From contig NC_079487.1 of the NCBI RefSeq assembly GCF_020520425.1, positions 132,640,385 through 132,704,384 of the forward strand: DNA of 64,000 bases, given 5' to 3'. Every line of letters starts with the position of its first letter. Position 1 is the first letter of the stretch. The stretch is from Spinacia oleracea (lineage: Eukaryota > Streptophyta > Magnoliopsida > Caryophyllales > Amaranthaceae). Below, piece by piece: positions 12,690-22,330 of the stretch. Under the pieces are notes generated by a model, which saw only the letters and a list, made by a program, of their open reading frames with translations, made no database searches and was not told the origin of the DNA. Position numbers and translations under genes: made by a program.

Positions 12690-13747
12690 ATTCCTCCCCT
12701 TCAACCCAATATGGCCACAACCGATTTAACAGTCACTATTGAAACACCGTCGTCCATCCGACAATGCCTCCCCTCGAACAAGAACATCTCCATCTAACAC
12801 AAATAGATTTCTTTTATTCTTCCAACCTTTGAGTATCACCAAACCCTTTTTAGTGACCTCCAAACTACTGTTTTTCACCATAACAGTATAACCCTAACCA
12901 TCTAATCTACCCAATGAAATTAGATTCCGTTCTAACTTTGGTACGTACCTCACTTCCGCTAACTTTCGAACACGACCATTGCAAAGTTTTACCACAACCT
13001 CACCAATGCCGTCAACTTTTACCTTCTTACCATCCGGCAAAGTAACCATCTTCCCTTCACACTCTTCATAGGATGAGAACCATTCCCTCCTAGCACATAT
13101 GTGATGAGAACTTCCCGAGTCAAACCCCAACTGTCTTTTGGCCCCTTATCTTCTTGCATCAAAAGAGCATCACCAACATCATCATCATCTCCTTCCGCAT
13201 ACGAAACACGTCCCTTCTCGCGAGTTTTCTTCAACTCCTTCAAGTCTTATTTTGCTTTAGGACACATAGTTTGTATATGACCCAACTCTCCACAATAGAA
13301 ACACTTAATATTAGGGTTATGTTTCTTACCAAATTTCTTTCTCTTGTCACGTGCATCTACCACGAATGCTCCTCCATCCGATGAGTCATTAGATCCTTGC
13401 TTCATCAATTTTTCGTTCTCTAGAAGAACAACAATAGTCTATTCCAAAGCCAACTTCGTTTTCCCTACCAACAAAGAAGTAATCACAGTATTATACTCCC
13501 TCCATTCCTTTTTGTTCTTCTCATTTCCTTTTTTGGCATTTCTTTTTGTTCTACCCACACTGAATCTTTACTATTTTTAGCCATTGTTTTTTTACCAATT
13601 TACCCTAAGATTCCCCATTATTTACCAAAAAACCCTAAGATTCTACCCTTTTTTCACCCTCTTTTTCCCCACCACCCTTATTTAATTATTTAACCATTCC
13701 CCATACCCCAAACCCACTCCCCGTCCCTTTCACCATCTCACCTCTTT

Positions 13748-13752
<5 letters not shown>

Positions 13753-13844
<92 letters not shown>
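13753..13844. repeat. (CT)n microsatellite
   Basis: Pure CT dinucleotide run of about 90 bp, continuing as a looser CT-rich stretch to about 13890. Confidence 0.97.
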
Positions 13845-13846
<2 letters not shown>

Positions 13847-14020
13847 ATTTTCTTACTCTCTCAGTCTCTCTCTTCATTCTCTTACTCCGTTTCTCTCCGC
13901 CTCTAACGTTTTTCACTCTTTCTCCTCCAAAACAACTCTCCGTTCTTCAGATCTAGAAACGAGATCGACACCACCACCGCAACCAAACCTCCACCGCATG
14001 TATTATGGCTTTAGATGGTG

Positions 14021-14068
14021 AAATTCGACCATAAAAACTCTAGATCTAGAGTTTTCATGGTCGAATTT
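14021..14068. repeat. Perfectly centred palindrome, 24-bp arms
   Basis: The left arm, AAATTCGACC through CTCTAGA, is mirrored with one mismatch and no loop by TCTAGAG through GGTCGAATTT. The centre is TCTAGATCTAGA-like. It could form a cruciform or hairpin; no function is known. Confidence 0.85.
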
Positions 14069-14129
14069 GACCTCTAAATCCACAAAATCGTGAGTGATAC
14101 TAAGGATCAAGTGGGTATTAATTTATTTT

Positions 14130-14890
14130 TGTGTGTTTTTTTGTCGATTTTTTTGGGTGATTTTTGTCGAAAATTTGGGTTGATTTTGGTCGTTATTTTG
14201 GCTGATTTTTTGGGTTAAATTTGGTCAAATTTGGTGGTTGATTTTGGGTATAATTTTCTCGAAATTCAAGGTTTAATTTTCTGTTTTTTGGTCGAATTTC
14301 TGGGTTTTATTTTCTCGAATGTGGTCGAATTTCTTGGTGTAATTTTGCTCCATTTTTTTGGGTAGATTTTTGGCAATTTTTTTGGATCGAAATTTGGTGG
14401 ATTTTGGTCGAATTCTGGGTTGTCATTTGTTGATTTTTTTGGGTTGATTTTGGCGATTTTCTGGGTTGATTTTTGGGTTCATAAAATTATTTTTGGGTTA
14501 ATAAATTATTTTTGGGTTGATTTTTGGGTCGATTTTTTGCCTTGATCTTGGTCGAATTTTCTGGGTTGATTTTTGTTGATTTTGGTCGAATTTCTTGTCG
14601 AATTTTGGGGTTGATTTGGTCGATTTTTTGCCTTGATCTTGTTGAATTTTTGGGTTGATTTGGTTGATTTTTTGTCGATTTTTTGGTTTGAATTTTCTGG
14701 GTTTGTCAATTTTTTGGGTATTTTGGTATTCTGGGCTTGTCGATTTTCTGGGTTTGTCGATTTTCTTGGTTTTTTTGGTTTGGTTTGTCGATTTCCTGGG
14801 TTTTTTTTGGTTAATTTTCTTGATTTTTCTGGTTTGATTTTTCTTGATTTTTTTGTTCGAAATTTGGTTGATTGTTCTGGTTTGAATTTA
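14130..14890. repeat. G/T-rich low-complexity tract
   Basis: Irregular reiteration of phrases such as GGGTTGATTTTTGG, TTGGTCGAATTT and TTTTTGGGTTGATTT for about 750 bp. Strongly strand-asymmetric (plus strand T and G, almost no C). Non-coding; looks like slippage expansion of a short unit. Confidence 0.8.
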
Positions 14891-15600
14891 ATATGTTTTT
14901 TTGGTTATTAATAATAAAATATCTCCCACTTATCTTATTTCTTTAATATTTTCTCTCTCCTTACTTTATTTTAAATATATAATCTCTTACAACCAATCAT
15001 TATTCTTACACCCAATCATTACTCATATCCCGATACAAACCAAGATTCCAGTTTTTTTAAACCACACCCAACATTCTTTAGGGGTAGAACAAAAGGGAAT
15101 GGAGGGAGTACTTCTTTGGTAGAGACACAAGTAGAAGAATAGCTTTGTCCTCATCCTTTAATTTTTCATCCAAATTATTAAGTTGGTTTATCAAGCCATT
15201 GAAACGATTCAGATGATCTCTCAAATCTCCATCTTCTTCCATCTCGAGTCTGAACAAATCTTTCTTGAGAAATAACTTGTTGGCCAAAGACTTTGACTGA
15301 TATTTCTTTGTCAACTTTTCCCACAAACTTTTAGGGTTATCTTCCTCACGAACATCATACTTAATTTCCGGTGCAAGGGCCAACCGGATTGTCGATGCCG
15401 CACGTAACTTCATGTCTTCCCACTTTGCCTTTTCTATTTCGGTAGGCTTCTTGTCTTCAAGGGTTCCATACAACCCTTGTTGGATTAGGAGATATTTCAC
15501 CGTGCTCTGTCATAAGGCAAAATTGTTCCTTCCATTGAACAATTGAATCTCGAACATTTCACCAAATTTCTCCATCACGAACCTTTGCTCTGATACCACT

Positions 15601-16012
15601 TGTTAGGAATAGTACGAGATAACAATCTAGACAAAGCACACACAATATTAATAACGTGGTATACCCACGTCCCAACTTGTATTATTAATCAAAACTGTTA
15701 TTAATAATACAATCAATCAACCTCACAGGTGTTTCTCTCAAACTTTGCTCAAGCTCAGGATCTCAAGCATATCAATAATAATGGTATATAAATCCCCATT
15801 TATATACCCCAACTTCCTAACCCTAGCCATAGTATTAGGAAACACAATATTACTAGAATATTACAATTCAGGAGAAACCAATATACTAACAAATTTATCC
15901 CTAAAATACAAATCGTAAAATAGGAGTACAATAACATAATATATCTCCTAAATAAATATCTAGTAATATACCATAACTGAAACTCATTGCCATATTGGGT
16001 TTAATATTAACA
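15601..16012 (-). repeat. LTR of the Copia element (5' LTR in element orientation)
   Basis: Long terminal repeat next to the tRNA-Met type primer site (about 15587-15597), followed by the CCTCT target duplication at 16013-16017. Confidence 0.92.
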
Positions 16013-16118
16013 CCTCTGAAATCAAATAAGAAGTATAGAAACTGGTGATCAAGCATGTTCATAAAATCACGAGGAATTATCTTTAGGTATTGTACACGCC
16101 AACTTATTTAAGAGTCTT

Positions 16119-16176
16119 CGAAATAAGGTAAATTTGTCAAAAAGGAACTTTAATAACCAAAATTTTGCGAGGAATG

Positions 16177-16267
<91 letters not shown>

Positions 16268-16723
16268 TTATTTTTTTGAGAAATTACACCTTAGTGTAAC
16301 TTTTTTTTGCGAAAGACAACATAAGAGAAGTTTCCGACATTGACTGAGCTTTTCAGGCCATTGACTTGCACGTGAACAACACGTGTGGCTTAAGTTGGCT
16401 AAATACTCTCATTTTCCCGAGTCTTGAATTTTCAAACTTGAATTTTTTTTTCGATCTTTTTTTTTTCAACTTTAGGTTTTAAAGCTTAGAATTTTGGAGG
16501 AAAATTGGGTGTGGTTAGCAAAATAAAACCATACGTACTGCCCACGTGCAAGTCAATGGTCGAAAAAATTCAGTCAATGCCGGAAACTTCCCTTTGGTTG
16601 TCTTTACCAAAAAAAATTATATTAAGGTGTCATTTCAGTATTTCCCAAAAAAATTATATAAGATCCTTTGTCGCAAAATTTGAGCTATAAAAGATCATTT
16701 CTCGCAAATTTGCCCCGAAATAA
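16119..16723. mobile_element. Foldback element with long inverted arms
   Basis: The body is 16127-16715. The left arm (about 16127-16375) is mirrored by about 16535-16715: GGTAAATTTGTC, AAAATTTTGCGA, GAAATTACACCTTA, GTTTCCGACATTGACTGA and CCATTGACTTGCACGTG all recur as inverse copies. An 8-bp duplication CGAAATAA flanks it (16119-16126, 16716-16723). Arms of about 200 bp suggest a Mutator-like or foldback MITE, though 8 bp would also fit hAT. The TA repeat at 16180-16261 has expanded inside the left arm only. Confidence 0.75.
16180..16261. repeat. (TA)n microsatellite
   Basis: Pure TA run of about 82 bp inside the left arm of the foldback element. Confidence 0.97.
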
Positions 16724-16805
16724 TTATCAAATTAATTTGCAAACCGACATACAGAGTACTCCGTAGTAGTTAAACAAGACCGTTTGGAGGAAAGTACTTG
16801 TAATG

Positions 16806-17071
16806 TACTCCCTCTGTTCCTAAATGTTCTATCAATTTCAATTTGACAGATTTACCAATGCACATTTTACATCATTAATATCTCTAATTACGTGTTATTA
16901 AAAATTATAAAATTTCATATTGTCAAAATGCTCATTGAGACGAATCAAACAAGACTCCACATGACTATATTTTTTTTATCTTATATATTGGTAGTAATTC
17001 AAGAGATTCTCTTCCATTGTGAATAATGTCAAGATTCCAAATAAATAGAACATTAAGGGACGGAGGGAGTA
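16806..17071. mobile_element. Stowaway/mariner-type MITE
   Basis: TACTCCCTCTGTTCCTAAATG at one end and CATTAAGGGACGGAGGGAGTA at the other; 266 bp between TA targets. It shares the internal core (TTATAAAATTTCATAT, GAGACGAATCAAACAAG, CCACATGACTATA) with the MITEs at 18259, 29445, 38052, 51991 and 52367. Its right end lies 131 bp before the probable start of the next gene. Confidence 0.88.
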
Positions 17072-17202
17072 ATTTGGAACCGGTAGAATTCAAAATTATG
17101 CTTGACTTTGACTTTCCTCAAGATAAGGCATCCAACAATCTAACATTATCCACACTTCCAACACAAAGTTTATCACTCTTTGATTTCTTTAGTTCATCAT
17201 TC

Positions 17203-17955
17203 ATGGCTTCTTTTCTTGGCCACAACTCTTTACAAACATTCCTCAAATCATCCAACATCCTATTCTCCCAAAAGCCCAAAACCTTAATCACCTATGCATC
17301 ATCATCATCATTCCCAGCAAGAGACAAAATCATAGACTTTGGTAAATTCAAAGGAAGAATGCTAGGAACTCTACCTTCAACCTACCTAAAATGGGTGTCC
17401 AACAATCTCAGAGCAAGGGACTTTGAAGAGTGGGCTAAGTTAGCTGATCAAGTACTCGAAGACCATGTATACAAAGACCGTATAGAGTGGGAGTATGCTG
17501 AAAAGCTTCTCAATGGAGATGTCTTAACCGCTAATTCTAAGTCTGAAGGTGTGGTTGCTGAACTGCTTGATATAAGTCAGAGGTTTGGGTGGGATAATGA
17601 TGATAAAGTTGGGTGGAGTAAGATTGATTATCAGCTTCTTGGAACCTCTAAAGGGAAGAGGATACCAAGGTTGAAGGAGAGGAATGATGGAGAGTTGCAG
17701 AATTTGAAGAGAGAAAAAGCTGACAGGAGTAGAGAGGTTGGTGTGAGGGATAAGAGAGTTGAGAGAAGAGAGAGGTTGAGGATTCAGAGAGGGTTGTTAA
17801 GCATGAATAATGATCATAATAATAGGTTTAACAATGTGGTTAAGGAAGGAGATGTGGGAAAAGAGAGTTCTGATCAAAATGCAGGGGTTTACAGTCCATT
17901 TCCTGGAAGAGAAACACTCCTAAGAAATGCTCTTAATCGGCGAAGAATTGTTTAG
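17203..17955 (+). CDS. Plastid-targeted-type protein with a DUF3820-like domain
   Basis: A single exon encoding 250 residues. The start at 17203 opens a Ser/Thr/Lys-rich, acid-poor stretch (residues 1-38) typical of a chloroplast transit peptide. The frame stays open 59 codons upstream, but the first part of that extension is the end of the MITE at 16806-17071, so it is rejected. Residues 42-80 (DFGKFKGRMLGTLPSTYLKWV and following) match the bacterial DUF3820 / QSregVF_b pattern, FGKxKGxxLxxLPxxYLxW. The remaining 170 residues are charged, with RIEWEYAEKLL and a long Arg/Lys/Glu segment (about 180-220) likely to be helical. Biochemical role unknown. The protein looks intact. Confidence 0.82.
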   Translation: MASFLGHNSLQTFLKSSNILFSQKPKTLITYASSSSFPARDKIIDFGKFKGRMLGTLPSTYLKWVSNNLRARDFEEWAKLADQVLEDHVYKDRIEWEYAEKLLNGDVLTANSKSEGVVAELLDISQRFGWDNDDKVGWSKIDYQLLGTSKGKRIPRLKERNDGELQNLKREKADRSREVGVRDKRVERRERLRIQRGLLSMNNDHNNRFNNVVKEGDVGKESSDQNAGVYSPFPGRETLLRNALNRRRIV

Positions 17956-18258
17956 AGGTGGTACATGGATTGTTCGGGTTTAATTAGTTTAGTTTGAGTA
18001 ATTTGATTCAGTTTTACTTTTTATTTAGGTAGGATCATATTCGAGTGTGTCATGATCGATCAATGTTAGTCCCGTGATTTTTTGAGTCAAGTAGTTTTGG
18101 ACCTGGTAATTGGGTGCGGGTTAGTTTTGCCAAGTCAATATTTGATAGACAAGCTATAACTCTTCCAAGATTTTGTGTTAAGAGCATAATTTCAGCAAAC
18201 TCACTGCTATTTATTATTTTAGTGTATGAAATTTACAAACCATAGTTTGAATAATACA
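17956..18258. other. 3' flank between convergent genes
   Basis: Probable 3' UTR of the DUF3820-like gene and spacer. No other feature seen. Confidence 0.4.
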
Positions 18259-18521
18259 TACTTCCTCCGTCTTTTAATACTCACAACGTTTGGACTTTTG
18301 CCACTATTCATAAAATCTACTTTGACTATTCGTAGTGTTTTTTATATAAGATAAAACATAGTCATGTGTGATCTTGTTAGATTCGTCTCAATGTGTATTT
18401 TCAAAATATCAACTTTTTATAATTTTTGCATAAAGAGAATTTAATATATAAATGATCAAAGTTGTGCATCGGCATGCGTGAAACTAACAAACGTTGCGAG
18501 TATTAAAAGACGGAGGAAGTA
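18259..18521. mobile_element. Stowaway/mariner-type MITE
   Basis: TACTTCCTCCGTCTTTTAATACT at the left and AGTATTAAAAGACGGAGGAAGTA at the right, 263 bp with TA at both ends. Nearly the same element, in opposite orientation, as 52367-52628. The frame at 18478-18795 on the plus strand starts in it and is spurious. Confidence 0.9.
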
Positions 18522-18647
18522 TAAGCAAATAGCCTTACAAATTGGTTATGTACAAAGGATACTTTATCAGTTTTCTGTATGTAGAAGTATAACTTTTTCT
18601 GTGAGAGACATATCAAGTGCCAACCTGAGGTGTGTGACCATATATGA

Positions 18648-20533
18648 TTATCTCAATTCTTCACAAGCTGAACATCTTTGTAGTTCACTGTCGTTGATCA
18701 GGGTACAGAATTTACACGACCAGGTGCTGAAACTCGGACTTTCTTCCTTGATTCTTGGTGTTTCGCATGCTTCACATGCAAGCGCTAGTTGCTGAAAATC
18801 AGTCATCAAACATAGTTTTTGTAAGGCTTATATGTAATTGAAACATCAACATCGGCATAAATCATATGAGCATAACGTTACGCATACTGCATATGGAACT
18901 TATAACAGTAGATGGCAAAATCTAGCTTACAGTGTTCGTTAAGGATTCTTAGAATTTAGAGGTTTACCTCATTGATCAATGTACAGACAGAGCATTGCCA
19001 TGTTTCCTGACTTTGTGGCAGAGATTGCAGACTTGATATGATATTTCGAGATTGTAGGCTCGAGATGGGATTTCGAGATTGTAGAGTACTCGAGATGGGA
19101 TTTCGAGATTCCATTGAGGAGGATGCATTATTACTTGTTTCCTGTCCATGGGTCTCCAAGGATTTGGTCCCACACCATAATTCATCACGACGTCTTCTTT
19201 CTGCAACAATGGCAGCAGCTTGAACTGGGTTGAGGTTAGCCTTACTAGAATCACCACCTGTGTTCCCCGTTCCTGATGGCAGCAAAGTTCCTCGATTTGC
19301 TCTTCTTTCAGCAGGTTTCAATGCTTTTTGATGGAGAAAAGGCAAAGGACCAGGTTGTGAGGATCCACCCATAGGTTTTTCTGATAGATCAAGTTCCATT
19401 CCAATGCCTTTAACTCCTTTTGCCATTAGCTCTTCATACTCCTAGAGATAGATCGAATATGGAAAAACTCTAAGTCATTTCACGTGGTAGAAGCAGTTTC
19501 CAGTTTTTTGTTGCCAGTTTTCAAAATATCAACATGATTACTATAAATATGCTTATTTTTTAGTTCATCATTCAATCTAAATCATATGACTTACAAAAAC
19601 AATAACCGGAAACTGACAGTGATGCCAAACGAGCCCAAAATATCAAATTTCATCAACAAGATGTTGAATAGAAGTTCCGAATGCAAATCAAACTTATGAA
19701 TGGTTTGATGATAGCCACTGCATATTTCTGTCCTGTTAATAGTTGCTGATGCAGATAATCTACTATGAACAACAGATAATTTTGGTTTTGCTGAATATGC
19801 AGACCTCACAATTGGAGTGACAACGAAAAAAAGTTACGTTTAAACTAAAATCCGGCAGAATAGAATTTGGAGACACCACAGATTTAAATGAGTACAATAT
19901 TAGACCAGAAAAGTTCGAAGGGATAACAGCATACGTTCAGTCATTATATGTTACGGCTGAAATGGACAACTTTTGCCAAAACAGAAAAGTAAAGAGGAGA
20001 AATTCAATTAAATCAGCCCAAAGAATCAAGTGTAAGCAGAAAAGATGTTCACGAAAGTACCAAATCAAGCAAAACAACAACAGCTAACCTGTTTAAGTTC
20101 ATCCAAGAGTTTGTAGAAATCAGCATTATGGGGACCATGTTTGTTGTGGCAAAGCTCATGCAGCATAGTATCAATAATTTCTTCATCAGGGAAAAAATCC
20201 CACTGTTTTTCTGGCCTCCGTAACCGTATCTTAATCTCTGCACCTCCATCTATGTTCAATCCCATGTGGGATGGATTAGATGGGCTGTGATTGGTACATT
20301 AATTACTAACCTTATCAGAAAAATAATGTTAATAAAACTAAGGTTAAGTAGAAAACATGTGCATTTGTATACCTGAATTCAGAAAGGGTCCGAACTTTCA
20401 ATTTACGGTTACGCATGATTGGCAGCACCTGTGTTGCCACATTCTCCAGAATTTTCCGAGCCTCATTTACACCAGTCGTCTTGAGAGGCTTAACTTCCCA
20501 GACCTTGTTAAGCTCATTCAGGTCTATTTGCAT
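18648..20533 (-). CDS. WLM-domain metalloprotease (Wss1-like) with two RanBP2 zinc fingers
   Basis: Minus-strand exons 20533-20373, 20284-20089, 19441-18968 and 18791-18648 give 324 residues. All junctions keep frame (the first splits an AGC codon; the others are phase 0). Residues 1-119 form the WLM domain with the zinc-protease motif HELCHNKHGPH (His96, Glu97, His100, His106). This is the active site of Wss1/SPRTN-type DNA-dependent proteases, which cleave DNA-protein crosslinks and SUMO- or Cdc48-linked substrates. Exon 3 is Ser/Pro-rich and has a repeated LQSRNPISS-type unit (three copies). The first RanBP2 finger (WQCSVCTLINE|QLALACEACETPR) is assembled across the last intron. The second (WSCKFCTL...CSACEELR) ends exactly at the C-terminus. 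Arabidopsis has related WLM proteins. Likely nuclear. Confidence 0.88.
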
Positions 20534-20595
20534 GGCTTTGGTTAAAAACGCAGCTGGCAGGATTGTTATCTGAAGAAATTAAAGACTACAATGAT

Positions 20596-20955
20596 GAGTG
20601 ATAGAGTATGAAACTAATCTTAGGGCTTCAATCATCAACTTAAGCTTTTGGTTGAGTTGATCATTTGATATGGTATTAGAACCAGCGTGGCACAAAGATC
20701 ACGGATTCAAATCTCATCCACACCTCCTTTTCAAGTGGAAAATTTAGCGCTGGTATAGGGAGGCCCATTATTGACCAAACTATGCTAAGGTAAACTAGAA
20801 TATTTGCAAAATATATTCTTGACTTAATTATTTTTGATTAAATAATTACATATTCTATCAGCAACCACACTTCAAGCCCAAAAGGGGCCTCATGTGAGGG
20901 GACGTGATAGAGTATAAAACTAATCTTGGGGCTTCAACCATCAACTTAAGCTCAG
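20596..20955 (+). mobile_element. Probable TRIM/LTR remnant
   Basis: A segment of about 48 bp (GATAGAGTAT-AAACTAATCTT-GGGCTTCAA-CATCAACTTAAGCT) occurs at about 20602 and again at about 20908. Soon after the first copy comes TGATATGGTATTAGAACC, like a decayed tRNA-Met primer site. Together this looks like a small LTR element about 360 bp long. Too decayed for certain borders. Confidence 0.5.
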
Positions 20956-21339
20956 CTGACGTGACCCATTCTCTCCATGACTTGACTGAAATGGCCCTAA
21001 TTTCTAAACTTCTAGTTAATATGGAGGTTATTATCATTAAACAGCAAAAAACAGCAATAATTTCGTCGCTGCAATACAAAATTGAGGTTCCAATATACAT
21101 AAAAGCTCCTAAAATGTTCATAAAAAACTTATGTGGAAAGAGTAAGGGCTACAATCCTGAAAATTTGTATCAGATCGTGTCCACAAGACCATAAGTAATC
21201 CAAAAAGGCAGTCTGTTACGATAAGGAAAGTTATGTTATGGAAAGTCCCATTTGTGTTATGGAAAGACATCAACCTGATGAACTGGAACTTGCCTTCATA
21301 CACCCTAATATATCCTCAATACATTCACACGAATGACTC

Positions 21340-21538
21340 TTAGGGGTGACATCAATTTTTTTGGGTGTAACACCCGGTTTACCCTTAGGGCTAATCCGAA
21401 TTCGGGGCGAGTTCTGAGTGGATAGGTTTCAGTCCTCTCCCGATTGTTGTTGTTGGGGGATCGAACACGGGTCCTCCCTACCAAATTCAGCCTCAATCAC
21501 CGCTGAACCAACAAGCAATTGGTTTAGGGGTGACATCA
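21340..21538 (-). mobile_element. SINE with 15-bp target duplication
   Basis: The body is 21355-21523 on the minus strand. Near its 5' end is a pol III box A-like TGGTTCAGCGGTG (minus strand, about 21496-21508), then box B GTTCGATCC (about 21459-21467). The 3' end is a short A run (TTTTTTT on the plus strand at about 21356-21362). The duplication TTAGGGGTGACATCA at 21340-21354 and 21524-21538 is perfect. This is a textbook tRNA-derived SINE of about 169 bp. Confidence 0.88.
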
Positions 21539-22330
21539 TGCCTGTTCGTGTGCCCAACCCCGTCCCTTTGAGATTAAGGCTAGGTATTGTTGTAGTTGTC
21601 ATGAATCTGATACACTAAAAGGGGTTGTGCAACATAAAACATCTAGCAAAGTCCCAATATTCTTTCTTTTTTGCAAAAGTAATACTCATCCTTGTTCATT
21701 ATTTTAGGCATTCCTATCTCTCTAAAATTTCCTCAAATTCTTCATATTCCTGCATTTTCTGGGGGAAACAGCCAATTCTTGATTGAATTTTGTGAAGTTG
21801 GAAACTGGTACAAAACCCCATTTTAAAAGAACTCCAATCAAAATCCCCAGATGTTGATTTTAATGTTATTAGGAAAACACAAATGATGATTAAACCCAAA
21901 TGAAAAAAATTGCACAATACCCAAATGAAAAAAAATTGCAAAATGGTCAAACCAATTCAAATTACAAACTTCTGATGACTCAAAACAACAGGTACTTCAT
22001 ATTTGACATCAATTTGATGCTTTTCTATATAAAAAGATTCAAACTTTAACTAATTACTTTCTAGTAATGACTAAAATTTTGTTTATTTTAACATTATTTT
22101 ACACAAGGAAAGGAAAGGAAAGTGATTTATCATTTATGTATAATCAAGCAAACATCCATAGTTGAGTAAAAAGCTCTGAAATCACAGCTGGAAAAAACAC
22201 AAGATTGCTTAACCCAATTCAGTTCGTAGGGATGGGAGTAGAATACATACCTGAAACAGAAGCTGAAGCAGAAGAAAATTGAAGATTGTGTTGTGTTTGG
22301 CCTTTGGCTAATTGGCTTACCAAACAAGAA

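Larger units (their letters stand above)
13494..15110. mobile_element. 1.6-kb mariner/Stowaway-type element nested in Copia gag
   Basis: Ends are TACTCCCTCCATTCC and GGAATGGAGGGAGTA. Inverted repeats of about 25 bp extend to a TTTTGTTCT motif, with the TA target at both edges. The element splits the gag frame. Inside are a CT repeat, a 24-bp-arm palindrome and a 750-bp G/T-rich low-complexity tract. The long hydrophobic frames on the plus strand (14633-14911) come from that tract and are not credible proteins. It is far larger than usual Stowaway MITEs (70-350 bp). Confidence 0.85.
12690..15575 (-). pseudogene. Copia gag and protease remnant, interrupted
   Basis: Read on the minus strand from about 15575. 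The gag N-terminus (MEKFGEMFEIQLFNGRNNFAL) runs into an in-frame TGA where the family has Trp, then continues with KYLLIQQGLYGTLEDKKPT and the UBN2-type gag core (about 15500-15111). The mariner-type insertion follows. Gag resumes below 13493 with a CCHC zinc knuckle, CFYCGELGHIQTMC (about 13300). A frame change leads to the aspartic protease with DSGSSHHIC (about 13120) and the pre-integrase-like YVPKLERNLISLGRLD, after which pol stops. The stop codon, frameshift, insertion and missing pol make it non-coding. Confidence 0.85.
12273..16017 (-). mobile_element. Ty1/Copia-type LTR retrotransposon, truncated, with nested mariner-type element
   Basis: LTRs at 12278-12689 and 15601-16012 are 412 bp each and differ only at scattered positions; both are bounded TGTTAGG...TTAACA. 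A perfect 5-bp duplication CCTCT flanks the element (12273-12277, 16013-16017). On the minus strand the primer-binding site GGTATCAGAGC lies next to the LTR at about 15587-15597. A polypurine tract (GAAGGGGAGGAAT) abuts the other LTR at about 12690-12702. Between them are gag and a protease segment but no integrase, reverse transcriptase or RNase H. It is therefore a non-autonomous deletion derivative, opened by the 1.6-kb insertion at 13494-15110. Confidence 0.92.
20570..22330 (-). promoter_or_regulatory. 5' UTR exons, 5' UTR intron and promoter side of the WLM gene
   Basis: The coding exon's UTR appears to begin after an acceptor at about 20570. A possible first UTR exon at about 22251-22330 ends in a good donor (CTTCTGTTTCAG|GTATGT). 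The intervening 1.7 kb would be a 5' UTR intron holding the TRIM remnant and the SINE. This is inferred from splice signals only. Confidence 0.45.

Noticed and set aside
14633-14911. Phe/Leu/Trp-rich frames that look like membrane proteins
   Set aside because: Produced by the G/T-rich reiterated tract inside a mariner-type element; the residues follow the repeat unit in every frame.
16134-16343. Frame with a long Tyr-Ile repeat
   Set aside because: Translation of a TA microsatellite.
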